This document shows, piece by piece, positions 36,595-48,700 of a stretch of 64,000 nucleotides of DNA. The position numbers were made by a program, and so were the translations under genes. The notes beneath the pieces were generated by a model. That model saw only the letters and a list, made by a program, of their open reading frames with translations. It did not search any database and was not told the DNA's origin. Origin of the DNA: Atrichornis clamosus (Eukaryota > Chordata > Aves > Passeriformes > Menuridae); assembly GCA_013400975.1 (NCBI GenBank), contig WBMZ01004786.1:1-64000 (forward strand), read 5' to 3'. Positions within the stretch are counted from its first letter, which is position 1. Each line of letters begins with the position of its first letter.

Positions 36595-38843
36595 ATGCAG
36601 TGCCTGCATCTTCTCTGCCTCAGTCTCCTGGTGCTGGGATGTATCCTAGATGGTAAGAGGGGACCTCTCAGGCTGTGTTTCCTGCAGAAGGGAGACAATT
36701 CAGCTTCTTTTCTCTTTTGCATTTCCAGTAGACATTTAGAGGGATAGATGGCTGGGGCTCTGTCATAGCCCTCCTGCTTCCTCTCCTTTGTAACCTGTCC
36801 CAGAGGAACTTTGTCCTGCCCAAAGTCCAGACAGGAGCCTGTGGGGCTCTGGGGTTGGGAAGATGTGTTTGGGAAAGGCCATGGAGCAATCCTGCCTCCC
36901 AGTGCCCTAGCCCAGCCTGCGCACATTGGATTGGGAGTTCCTTGGTCCCATTGTTCCCAGTACACCGAGGGAGCATACCTATCACCCTGTGGTGTGGGGC
37001 AGCCTGGGGGCAAGTGGCCGGGCTGGGAGCCAGTGGGAAGGTGTGTGTTAGGGCAAGGGCCGTGTTTGAAAGGCTGTTGGTGTTGGACATGGGGTTTGCA
37101 CAGGTCACAGCTGTCTGTGTGGGTGACACCAGATCCTCTACTCTGTGGTGGGGAGCTGGGGAGTCCAGACACCTTGTGGTGTTGTGCCACACCTTGCTGC
37201 TGGGGGCTACAGACATTCCTGGGCAGTGCCAGCCTCTTTAGGCATTAGCACTGAATGCAGCGTTTGCTGGAAGGGTGACCCCAGATCTCCTGCCCTGCAG
37301 AGAAGTGCAGACAGCTGTGTCCCTCAGCTGTCACAGGAATGATCAGTGAGGGTGGGCTGGTGATGGGCTAGCTGCCAAACCTGTGATTGCTCCAGTAAAT
37401 AAAGCTGAAGTCATCGCCAGCCCTCGGAAATGGGTGTCTGTAGTGCAGCACCCTGAAGTGGGGTAAAGGCTCCCATGTCCTGCCTTGCCAGCTGGAGTGC
37501 AGGAGGGACACAGTTCTGTAGAAGGGTTGACTTCTGCCTGTTTGCTGTTCCTCATCTCCTTTGCTTCCTGTCGGAGGGAGGCAAAGGGCTCCCAGCAGCC
37601 GGGTGTGAGTGCAATAAAGTTGGTGCCTGTGTGCCCAGCCGGGGCACTCCTGGCGGGCACCAGCCTGCCCGGCTCCACTGCCGCCCCGTCACCCTCCCGG
37701 GAAGCTGGGAGAGGGGCAGCTGACCTCAGCCTGCGTGGTGTGTTCCTCCTCTAGTGCACAGCGGGAACAACGTCCTCGACTGCTGCCTGCGGACAAGCGA
37801 GACGCCCATCCCGCGGCGGATAGTGCAGGATTACCGGCTCCAGCTGGTGCAGGACGGCTGTAACATCCCTGCTGCCGTGTAAGAGCCCACGTGGTGATGG
37901 CTGAGGGACAAGGCCTCATGATGGCCAAGGGATGGACCTCACAGGGAGGCAGGATTAGAGGCAGAGCAGGATGGAGGAGGGATGTTGAGCTGTGTTTGAG
38001 GGTGAGGAAATAGGGAGGGTTGTGGAAGAGATCCTGGAGATCAAGAGGCTCAGTCAGAGGAGGACCAGCTGAGAAGGGAAAGCATGGGACAAAAGTCAGG
38101 GAAGAAAGCAATCTAAAAGTCGAGATGGAGGAGGGCAGTGAGGTAGACAGTGGGTGAGAGTTTGAGCTCTTCTTGAGCATCCCTGTTGTGTCTTGCTCTC
38201 TACATGTTGTTTTTTTTCCTCATGGGCCTGGCAGATTCATCACCACAAAGGGCAAGCGCCTCTGTGCACCCCTCCATTCCCCGTGGGTGGTTCGTCTTCA
38301 AGAGAAGCTGGATGCCAGCTTTGCCAGGAGGGTAAGAACCATCCCTGTTCTCAGCCAGGCATGAGGGCAGCTGGGGGTTGGGTTTATCTGCTGCCAAATG
38401 GGCTTTTCCCAGTGTGACTGGCCTTCTGGGAAGAGCAGGGACGTGCTCCATTAAGGCATGGATGCTTTGCCTTGGTCTTCATCCTTCCAACTGGAACCAG
38501 TCTGTCTCCTCTGTAGTCCCTCTTCCACCCCAAATAAATGCAGCCCTGTGACTCTTGTCTCCCCAGTGACACTCTCGGCTGAGCCTGACCTGTGCCACGG
38601 CAAATGGCACCGGGAGCAAACCCCTCCCCAGTTCTGCCCTGCGAGCTTGGAGACTGCTGCTTGTGCATGCTCATGGGGACGGCTTGTGATGGGTTTGGTG
38701 GGTGCTTTGCAAGCCCTGGCAGGTCTGTCATCACCACAGCTTGGCCAGCAGAGGAAGGGACTCTGGGGAGGCTCCTGCCCTGAGGAGCACACTAATACCT
38801 GTTGGGTTTTGTATTTCCCCAGGCCAAACCCCAGGGCAAGTAG
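36595..38843 (+). CDS. CCL19: C-C motif chemokine 19 (four coding exons)
   Basis: Secreted homeostatic CC chemokine and CCR7 ligand, partner of CCL21 in T-cell and dendritic-cell homing. Coding exons are 36595-36652, 37755-37878, 38235-38331 and 38823-38843, with GT/AG borders and phases 1, 2 and 0, giving 99 residues. Exon 1 encodes a Cys/Leu-rich signal peptide. The mature part starts near VHSGNNVLDCC, with cysteines 29, 30, 55 and 71. Typical CCL19 stretches are PIPRRIVQDY, QDGCNIPAAVF, KGKRLCAP and PWVVRL. The protein ends in a short tail AKPQGK encoded by a tiny fourth exon; the CCL21-type long basic tail is absent. The start is the first ATG after the TATA box that gives a signal peptide. 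The first two exon phases equal those of CCL21, as expected for tandem duplicates. Confidence 0.95.
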
Positions 38844-39700
38844 GCTTCAAAGAAGCCCAGGCTGGTCCCAACACCTGGAGTGGGACCAGCTCCCAGCTGT
38901 GAATCTGATGCAAATGGAGCCAACCTGCTTCCACCTCCAGCCTCAGGGCTGAGTCTCCCTGGGACTCGTGCCAGTGCATGGGACTGGGCAGGGCCCTGTC
39001 TGCTCTCTCTTTTTCCCTCTGTCTAAAGTGTGACCCAGCAACCTCTGCCAGACTGAGCCAGGGGCTGCTGGACTCCATCACCTTTGCAGCCTGGAAGCTG
39101 CTTGATGGACTGATCTGCAAGGTGAGCTGGGAAGTCTCAGGCTTCCCTTCAGCACAGCAGCTGTGACCTCCAGCTCTAGTGTGATCCCTTTGGTTTCCAT
39201 TGTCAGCCCCAAGCCAGAGTCCTTCTGCATCCCTGGGAAGGGCTGCCAGGATAGGACAGTTTGGGGGAATGGAGATGTTCCTCAATGGCTTGGGTGATGT
39301 GGTGATTGTGGTGATCCTCACTAAGCACAACCCAGATGCCCTGGGACAATGTGTGGCCGATGTGGTTCCTCTCTCACTCCTGAGTTCCCTACCTTATTTC
39401 ACTCCTGCCCTTCCTTGCAAGGGCAGAAATAGAGCCAGTAATGCGACAACTGCAGAGCAGGCAGTGATGTGGCTCTTTGTTCCCTGCTCTCCTCAGGGAC
39501 ATTGTCCCCCTTCTCAGTTCCCCTGCCTGACACCACCTTCCAACCCAGCCCTGCGCCCATGCCTGAAGCTCACGCTGATCTCAGGTTATTTGCTGCTAGA
39601 TCTGTTCATTGCAACACTTCCATGTGTATGCTGCTTCTTTGCTCTCTTTTTTATTGTGCTGTGATTTTGTTAAATAAAAAGAAAAGCCAGCAGGTAGTTG
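38844..39700 (+). other. CCL19: CCL19 3' untranslated region
   Basis: Exon 4 appears to continue from the TAG stop without interruption to the AATAAA signal at 39673. No clear splice pair is needed to reach it. The distal part is T-rich. Confidence 0.6.
39673..39678 (+). terminator. CCL19 polyadenylation signal AATAAA
   Basis: Canonical hexamer in TTAAATAAAAAG context, 830 bases after the CCL19 stop. GT-rich sequence (ggtagttgttgtg) begins about 14 bases later, the usual layout of a functional cleavage site. Confidence 0.8.
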
Positions 39701-42700
39701 TTGTGCCCCGTGTTTGAGCCTGAAAGCCAGCATGGAGTCAGCAGACAGCACTGCCTACTGTGCTGCAGTGGCAAGGGGGCTGTGCTGGGGTGAGGGGAGA
39801 AGGAAAAGGGGTTCATAGGGGTGAAGGACACAGCAGCTAGGCTGCAGGTCTCTCCTGGGAGTCTCTCAGACCATGGCAAAACAGGTGCCCTGCTCTGCAC
39901 TGCTCGGTCAGGCAAAGTGGGTCCCTGGGGGTGTGTGAGCAGGGATGGGGTAGGAGGGAGCATGCCACAATCACACCATCCAGCCCAAAACACTTCTCCT
40001 GCCCGTGCAGATGCTGGGCTGGAGCTCCCCAGCTCTCAGCTTCCACAGGGGCATGGGACATGGAAGAAAAGCTGCAGGAATGGGAGCTTCATCCTTGCAG
40101 TAAAAGGAAACTGAGGCACAGTGTGACTGATTGCCCTGGGAGGTCAGTGCTTGCTGGCTGCTGGGGTGCAGGTGAGCAGAAAGCTTCTGGGGAAATGGAG
40201 GCTGCTGAAGACACCCGCTCCTGGGCACATCCATGGGTAAGGCACAGATGGCAGGCCACCAGCTCCTGCCACTCATCAGCAGTAGGCTGAGTCTGTGGCC
40301 ATTTTCCTCCTGAGCTTTGGGTCTGCTGCGCACTCTGACTAAGGTCTTGCTGACTTAAAGTGTCCTTATATCCCCTTTTGTCCAGGCCATGTGATGTTTG
40401 AACAAAGCTGTTCTGTCCAACTGAAGCATGAGCTGAACACGCACAAGAGGGATTTGTGTGGCCAACAGCCAGGCACCATCCTCTCCTCCCAAGCACCACG
40501 GTGTCAAATGTGAGTGCCCACACCATTAAATTAGTCAGGTTTGGTGCCAGCCAGCAAGCCTGGGCACAAGTTGGGAGTGAAATGGCCCAGAACTGTTATT
40601 GAAGGCAGGGGGGACGTGGCCACCAGCCCTCAGGGAATGGCATCCACAGTGGTGCAGTGGCTGGCCTGTTCAAGCCAGGGAGTGTCCAGGCACCTGATGG
40701 CTTTTTGCCGAGACCTCTTGAACGCAAGCTTAGCCTTGTCCCTTCTCCTCCCCTGGTCGCCTGGCTCACTTGGTTGGTGGCTTGTTTCTCTTCCAGGTGT
40801 TCTCCCCTCACCTCCTCCCTGATGTCTGTGTGTATGCAATGCCCCAGGCTTGGATGTCTCTGAGCATGACTCCCAGAGCACCAGCTCTGTCCCAGATCAT
40901 TAACTGTAGTGACAGCCCCAGAAACTCAATCCTGGGCAGAAGAAGGAAGAGAAGCAATGCTGATATGGGAAGGGAGGCCAAGACAAACAGTCTGAGTGGG
41001 AAATGAGGAAAACTGGTGCTTGCTTGGACAGAAGCATCCCTGCTGGTCGCTCAGTGACCTGTGAGGGGGCTGTGGCTGGGGTGAGGGAGGATGCTTGGCA
41101 TGGATCTGTTCCGAGGCTGAGATGCTGCAGCTGGAGCAGGTCCCTGTGAAGGGCGGGGACTGCCAAAGGGGCTCAGCCTGAGGTGGATCAGATTCATCCT
41201 TGGCTGCAGGCTACCCTGACGACGCGAACAGCGTCCTGGACCAGGGAAGCTGAGGGAGAAGGGGCTTGCACTGATCTCCTGAATGCTGGAAGCAGGTTAA
41301 TAATCTATTTCCATTAGAATTTGAGGGGTGTCTTGGCCAACCTGCCTGTAAGAGCATGGCTGCAAAGCCCAGGGTTCCCATCTTTCCTGGGAGCAGTAAA
41401 TGTGTCCACCTCAGAGCAGTGCAGCTGTGCACCACAGATCCCTGCTACGTCCTTGTCTGCTGTGGTGCTCAAGCGGATGGTGATCCAGGTCCCACCTCTG
41501 GCAGCAGGCTGCTCTTAACCCCCAGGGGAAGACAAGAGCCTCCAGCCCTGCAGCAGCAATCCCCCCACTCCAGAGCCCAACTCTTGGAACTCTGTCAAAA
41601 ACCAGCCTGGCTCAGAGCTTAGTAAAGTAGGGAGTGAGTTTTTCTGATACAAAATGTCAACGATCTCTTTCGAAGGAAGAAGCCACTTAGTTCCGAGCCA
41701 AAAGCTAGTTTCAGTAAAGAAGTCCTGTTTCTCTATCCCCAGATATGTTTTTCCTGTTATTTTCCTACCCTCACTGTGTCCTGAGGGGTGGGTGGGGCAG
41801 GACCAGAATCCATTGCAGTGCAATGCAGACATAGCCTCAGTAGCTCTGGAGTGATGTGCAGGGATCACTTTGGTTCTGGAGCACTGGCTGAATCACCTGT
41901 AGTCCTTTATCCAAACCTGGCACCTGTATGTCACATACAGTGGAATAACAAAATGCTATAACTGCAAAGCTTTCACAGGGAGCTGACTAAACATCTGCTC
42001 TCTTGGTGACTGTGCACAAGGCAGGAGTGAAAGGACAAGGCTGCATCTATGCAAGCAAACTGAGCAGGCTTTGGGTTCGCTCCCTGGCTGCCAACACTCA
42101 CAGCTGGGATCATGAGAGCACTCGTGTCTCCCCCCGGCATGGTGAAAGCAGTCTTGGATGCTTCCCAGGCTGTGTTCAAGGGGCACCAGACACAGCAGGC
42201 ACAATCTGCTGTGGTTTCAAGGTCTGACCTGGCACAGACATACCCAGCTGAGAGTAGGAATGAAGGTTCCATGACAAAAACACCCGTCTGCTTCCCTGCA
42301 GCAAGAGCAAGGCACCGGAGGGAAATTTTGTGTTGCTCTCACTTGGTGTCATAATACCCCTTCCAGCAGCTTTACTGGAACTGGTTTTGTCCCTTGCCTC
42401 CAGAGAGATGGTGTACAGTGGCTTTTTCTGCCCCCGGCATCCCTCACGTGTTGCCTATGCTGCTCCTGGAGTGACTGGGGAGGAACCAACTGCATCCTCC
42501 CCACATGCACCTGCATGCAAGGTGAGCAGCCCCACGGGGGGCTAAAAGCTGTTCCCCCTCTCACAAGCTTCACACAGCTCCTTCACATGGCTCCCTGGTG
42601 CACAGGAGTCAGCAGGAGCTGTGAACATGCCCTGGGCATGTTTGCCAGTGCAGGGGCCAGTTGTTCCCCATTCTGGTGGTCTCCTCTCCTTAGTCCCAAT

Positions 42701-45700
42701 GCAACGGGCTGCTCTCCCTTGGCACAGGTGCCAAATCCAGCTGGCAGGAGCTCAGGGACCTGTCCAAGTTTTTGTGAGGACATGGGACATGTGGCTGGTT
42801 GGGAAGGGTGGGAAGCCAGGTGAGGAAAAGCCCCTTTAGTCTTGTTCCATTGTACTGTTTGCTCTTGCCTAAACAACATGTGTAAATGATGGAGAGGATC
42901 CAGACCTGGAGTCTCTCATCCTCAGGTCCCTGCTTCCTCCACCCTCATTTCCAGCATATCATCACCACTGCTGCTTGTCTGGACACTTTCTGCTGAGATT
43001 TGTCCTGTGGGAAGATGCCAGCACTTTTAACCAGGCTGTGGGGTTCCGAGAAGGAGCTGGTGCCATTCCTGCCATTCTCCTCCTGCACCTGAACCCTCCC
43101 TAGTGTTATTGCCCAGCCTGCGCCTCCACAGACTGATCCCTAGAAGTGGAGCATGGGACCAGACAGCTTTTCCTGGCCTGAACCCCTGAAGTAAAACTGA
43201 GCCCAGAAGACCCTTATGCCTAGGTAGGGCTCAGGTTTGTGTTTTCAGAAGTAGCAGAACTACAGCTCATTGCAGTGTGTGCTCAGCCATGAGCCAGGCA
43301 CACCTTTGCCCAGGTCCCAGGGCTCAGCACACCCTTTGGAAAGGGAGGGGGACCCATCCTCTCTGCCCTCAGGTGTACCCATCTTTTCTTTATGCACAGT
43401 AGCAGTAAAAATTGTAGATAAAGACAAAACCAGGAGAACAAGCAAATAGAAAATGTAACCTGCTGACAGAAGGCTCTGGAAAGTACCCATTATCCACCCC
43501 TACTGAAGAAGAAGTAGGCAGTGATGGGAAGCTTAGTGCCATATCTACCTCTCCTGTCTGTTTTCCTGCTTATCTGTGCCTCTAGGTAAGGTTTTTTCTG
43601 CTCCCCACTGCTTCCCCTGAAAGAAGGCTGAGAGGAACTTGTCCTCCCCTCTTTTCTCAATTGCTCTGCAACCACAGCAAAATGGCCTGGATACACGGCA
43701 AAACAGAGCTGGTTCTGTTGGAGGCTGAGGTGAGGGGTCACCACCAGCTCAGACTGCAGGGATGGGGCTTGGAGGGGCCTGGTAAAGCTCTGGTTAGGTC
43801 TGCTTAGGATGAGAGGGACAGTAGTGGGGCAAAAACCGGGCAAGCAAAGAAGGAAAGATTTTGGAGCTTCTCATGAATTTGTGAAATTGGTGTGCAACCT
43901 GAGGCCGGATGGGATGTATTATATCCATAAGCATGAGAAATCCTTCCTTGTCTGTGGTGAAAAGGGAGTGCCAGAAGACTGTTGATAGTAAGGCAGACTC
44001 AGGGGCTCTTCCTGCAATCTTTATTTAGACCTAACAAGCGCAAATGCTGGTGTCTCCCTCTTGGCCCTGTGCTGCCCAGTTTCTGCTGTTTCCTTGGATC
44101 CTCCTGCCCTAGATTTTACTGGCATGGTGACTATTCCATGCCTGTCCAGAGGATTTGGCAGCTGTGCTGTGTCAATGCAGATTTGCAAGGTTTGGTGCTT
44201 TGCAAGTTGCTTGGCTTGAGAGGTTCACCTGCTGCAGCCTTTTGTCAGTCCTTTCTCCAAACACATCTCATTCTTCCCCACTTTCCCACAGAAAGCAACA
44301 TTTTCTTTCATGCAGATGTTGTGGCTGGGAAAGCCCCTCCTCTGCTGGGATGTGCACTGCGTGTCCCCACACTGCAACTACACGACTGTGTTTACATGCA
44401 CGCTCCTTAATCTTGTTTAAATTATCAAGCTGTGACTTTCTGCTCTCTGTGGAAGGGATGACACTCCAGAAATGTGAGCTGCTGTGGTGGACTTTGGTGA
44501 ATAAATCAAGTGCTTCCTTGAAAGTACCTGCAGTGTATAGTTTCCCACCTTTTTCTTTAGCTGACACAGCTTTTGGAAAGGCACCAGTCAGCATTTATGG
44601 TGATGGATGACAGCCACTGTACTGCAAAGAACAAAAGCAGAAGTGTCCCGGATACACTACAGATACAGATTCAGCCTCTTCTCACAGTGCTTGGTTTCAT
44701 TTCCCAGCTACTGCATTGTCCTCTGACCCTGCCAAGGACAGCTACCCCAGGGAATTCCCAGTGTCAGAGCCAACAGGGCTGTGGGGTTCATCGCCTGCCT
44801 GGGGTGAAAGCAGGGCTGAAATCTGCTGTGTTGATCCCTGCTGTTTCTGAAGGCTGCATCCATGCTGTGGGATTCAGTTGGCTTCAGGAGGGCAGCTGGT
44901 CCTGGAGATGCTGTCACAGCTCGGCACTTCTCACTCAGGGTAGGGAGGCTCTGTCCTGTTTGCGCTGCTTTGCCCCCCATCCCAGTACAGACACTTGGAG
45001 CAGCAGATATTTTGCAGCTTGACAAGGGGTGGTAGGAGGGATGCTCTCTCTATCTTGGCCTGGTTTACAGTTAAACTACTCACTATCCCTGCTGCTAGCA
45101 AACCCAACACAGGTGGTTTGGTGCAAAAAATAGCATCTCCTGGCATGCCTGTGTGCTGTAGAGCTGGTGTTTAAAACTGTGTTACTGCAGACTGAAGCAA
45201 AAAATCACCACAAAGAGCTATTTGTGAGTCAGCCTCATACCAAGAGATGCTCTGGTGTCCAGACCAACTCGTCTGCTGGTGCAGTGACAATGGGGGAAAC
45301 AGGGGCTGTGCTGCAGTTGTTGGGATGAGGACAAGTCCTGTAACTTGCTGTCATTGCATCTAGGCACCGTCCTCTTCCCTCCTGGAAGGGGCAGCTGCCT
45401 AATTTATCTCTGAGATTTCTTTAGTGAGGATTTTGGACATCACTCATGAGTGGTTCTGCAGTGCGCGAATTAAAAGTATGGGCCTCGTTGAGAGAGGTGG
45501 TCCCAGATGGGACAGCGGGACTCTGGAAAGATGTGCACCCACTTGGGAGGGTTGTGGAGGACAGCACTGAGTTTGGTCAGAGGTCTGAATGACCTGGCCT
45601 CAAACAACAGGCTGAACGAACTTGAGTTAATCTTGCTTCCAGGGACGGATTACATGGTCTTAAAGTACACAGAGGGATACAATGAAGAGAAAGTGAAAAG

Positions 45701-48700
45701 AAGTACTGAGTTTACTTCTGATAAGTCAAGAAGACACAGGGGTCAGACTTTAGGGGGAAATTCCATTTCACAGGAAACGGCAGATGAAGAAATGCTGCAT
45801 TGCTACAGCTGGAAACTTTTATGGTAAGACCAGAGCTTGTCAGAAAGCTGGAAGTAGCGCTGGTTCTGGCTCAGCAAAGGATGGGTTAGATGACCTTGGG
45901 CAGCCCTTCTTAATCTGTTTTTTCACCTGTTATACTGGCCTACCAGATTCCTAGTGAGTGAGGGGGACTTTTTCTCTCTTATGCTATACTTCTGAGTGCT
46001 ATATGAAATCCTTCACTTCCCATGACCCTGGGAACTGCTCTAGAAGGTGGAGAAGGAGGATGGAAGCCCCTACTTACTTGTTGGATGCTTGATGTGAGGC
46101 TGCCAACGGTCACAAGAAACCCTTGTTCCTGGATGCAAACCCAGGATCTGACCTGGTGCCCATGTGATGAGAGTGCCTGGGGAGCATGAGGCGAGTTTGC
46201 CAAGACAGACTGAAAGAAACAGATCTTGTGTGTCATCCATTAGAAGTACCTTTGAAGTGGAGCAAGCTGTGCAGTGCTAATAGTAGAGTGTGAACCATCA
46301 GCAGTGGAAACCAACATTCTTCTTGTCACCATCTGGGCCACATGCTAGGGTGCTCCTGATAAGGGCCTTGGCAGCCTTGGCTCTGTTTCACCAGCATAAT
46401 TTGAGTTTGGGCTTGAGGAAAAAAAGAAAGCAACCCAAGAGATAAAAGAAAGCTCTTCAGGGTAAATGTGAAGCCAAGGAGTTTAGCATCAAACGCCTTT
46501 TGAAAGCAGCTGTGGAGCCTCGCTCAGAAATAAATAAAGGCTGGTTTGAAGCTGGAGAGCTAGCTGGCAGAACACACTGTTCCCATCTTGCCAAACACTT
46601 CCCCAACCACCTGTCCTCACAGGGCTGGGCTCCCCACAGAGCTGTCATGTGCTGCATGCTCCGGTGGCATGGATGGGTGTAGCACCAGAACCCTGATGCT
46701 CAGTCTGGCCGTGGAGCAAGGGCATGGCTCAGGGTGTCATGTTGAAGAGGATGCCCTTGCGGGGTCCTTTCTTTCTCTGGAGAGCTCAGAAAGTTGGAGA
46801 CCATTCCACTTCATAGTGCATCCTCACCCTTGTGAGGCTTTGAAGATTTGGAGTGGGAGGCAGCTGTGAGAGTTTGGCTGGCAGGAGATGTGCGCTGCCT
46901 GGTCCTCTGAGTAGTGCCAAGCAGAGGCTGTGGTTTTGGGTTGGTGCAAGGTCTGAAGCATTGCAGTCAAGGGAGTTCTAATCAAAGCAGGCCCTCAAGT
47001 GTCTGTGCTCAGTGCTCTAACAGAATAAGGAAGGATTCAAGCAAAAAACATCTGGAACAAGATCAGAAGCCAGACACTCTACTAAACAAAGGAGATGCAT
47101 AGCCTTGGAGGAGAAAACAGACATGTAAATAGAGACGGAGGGGGCCAACAGAAGGTTGGGTTTCTCTGGATCTCGTTTGTCTTCCTTGTGCTGCAGCTGT
47201 CTAAAGTAAATGCTGGGGGGCTGTGGTGTGCTGGAACATGCTGGGGCCATTCATCATGGGCCGTCCTGGCAGCTGGGACAAGTCCATGATGAGCAGAAGT
47301 TTCCAGCTTTCCAGACGGGCTCTGCCTCACTTGCATCACTAGTTTTGAGGCTGCAGCCTTTCCTGCGGTCAGGCAAAGGTAGGGAGAAAAAAACTTCTTC
47401 CAACAGAGCATTAATCCCTGTGAATGTGACACTGAGGTGCTTTTTTACAAGGATTCTGGCTAGGTTTCAGGAGGGTCATTGCTCTCTCTGTTTCCAGTGC
47501 ACTCTGGGAAGGAATTCCTCCTGGTCCAGATCTTGTCCCTTGTTCACTATGTCTGGTTGTACTTACACAAAAGCCTTCTGGGTCAGTACTTTCCAATCTG
47601 AATAGCCCCAATCTGCTCAGCATTTCTCCTTCCCTTCCTGAAGCTGCTCTGTTCTGGACAGTGTGTGTGAAGATGGAGGGCAGGTAGTTGTGCAGGGATT
47701 TGATATGGATCTGCTACAATGGGCTTTTTTTGACAGCCAAGAGGTCAAGCCTTGGTACAGCTCTGCTGTGAAGAGAGTCTGCAGCTCCATGCCACACTTG
47801 TGTGGGACATCAGGGACATCACGGCCAAAGAGTCAAACACCAAAATTCCAAAGTGAGACTTTTTCTCAGCTGCCTGAAAAGAGATCTGGAGGAGACCCCA
47901 GTGGCTAGGTTCTTGAGGGTTTCCCCATGGAGCAAAGGAGCTGTACTGCCACAAAGCAGCAGCATCCTTCCCAGTTTTCCTGTGGGATACCCCTGTCCAA
48001 GGATTTCCAGGCAGAGGCTGAGCAGGGCCAGGAAAAAGCCATCAAAGAGAGGCAAGCTAAAATCTTCTGGGACAGAACTGCCAAGAGTGCACAGGGGAAG
48101 CTGGAGAAGTCTCTGAAGCATGTAAAATGCACCAGGCTGGTATTCCTAACAGGGCACAGCAGCCACGAGTGGAAAGTCCCTGGCTGGCTTTTCTGCGACT
48201 GATAAGGCAGGCTGGCTCCATGCCCTGCCAAGGAAGGATTTACTTGTGCATCCTTTCTGACTGGAAACAGAGGGGACAGTCATTAAGATAACAGTCAGAA
48301 GGATGGGAAAAGAAAAGGCATCCCACTCCAAGCAGAGCCACTGTGTTATCAGACTCCTAAACTCTTGGAAAGGAACTATCAGAAACTGAGCAGCATTGAA
48401 ACCTACTAAGCCCCTGAGCTCCTCTCCTTCTTGTAATGCCACCACAGTCCATATAGAAGTGCACTGATTCCCTGGAATCCCTGGAGGTCTTTTAAAGCCT
48501 CCTTCATCTTCAGGGATGTTCACCCAGGACTCCCGGTCAAATTTGGTTTGAAAAATCCTCCTCTATGCCCACTGCAGCACTGCCAGGGCTAACCCAGGTG
48601 CTCTTGTTCCATGTCCATCCCTGAAATTCTCAGGCTGAAGTTTAAAACCCACAGCAGTGCTCTTTTCATACTCTCTATCGATAATTCATTGAACTCTCAG

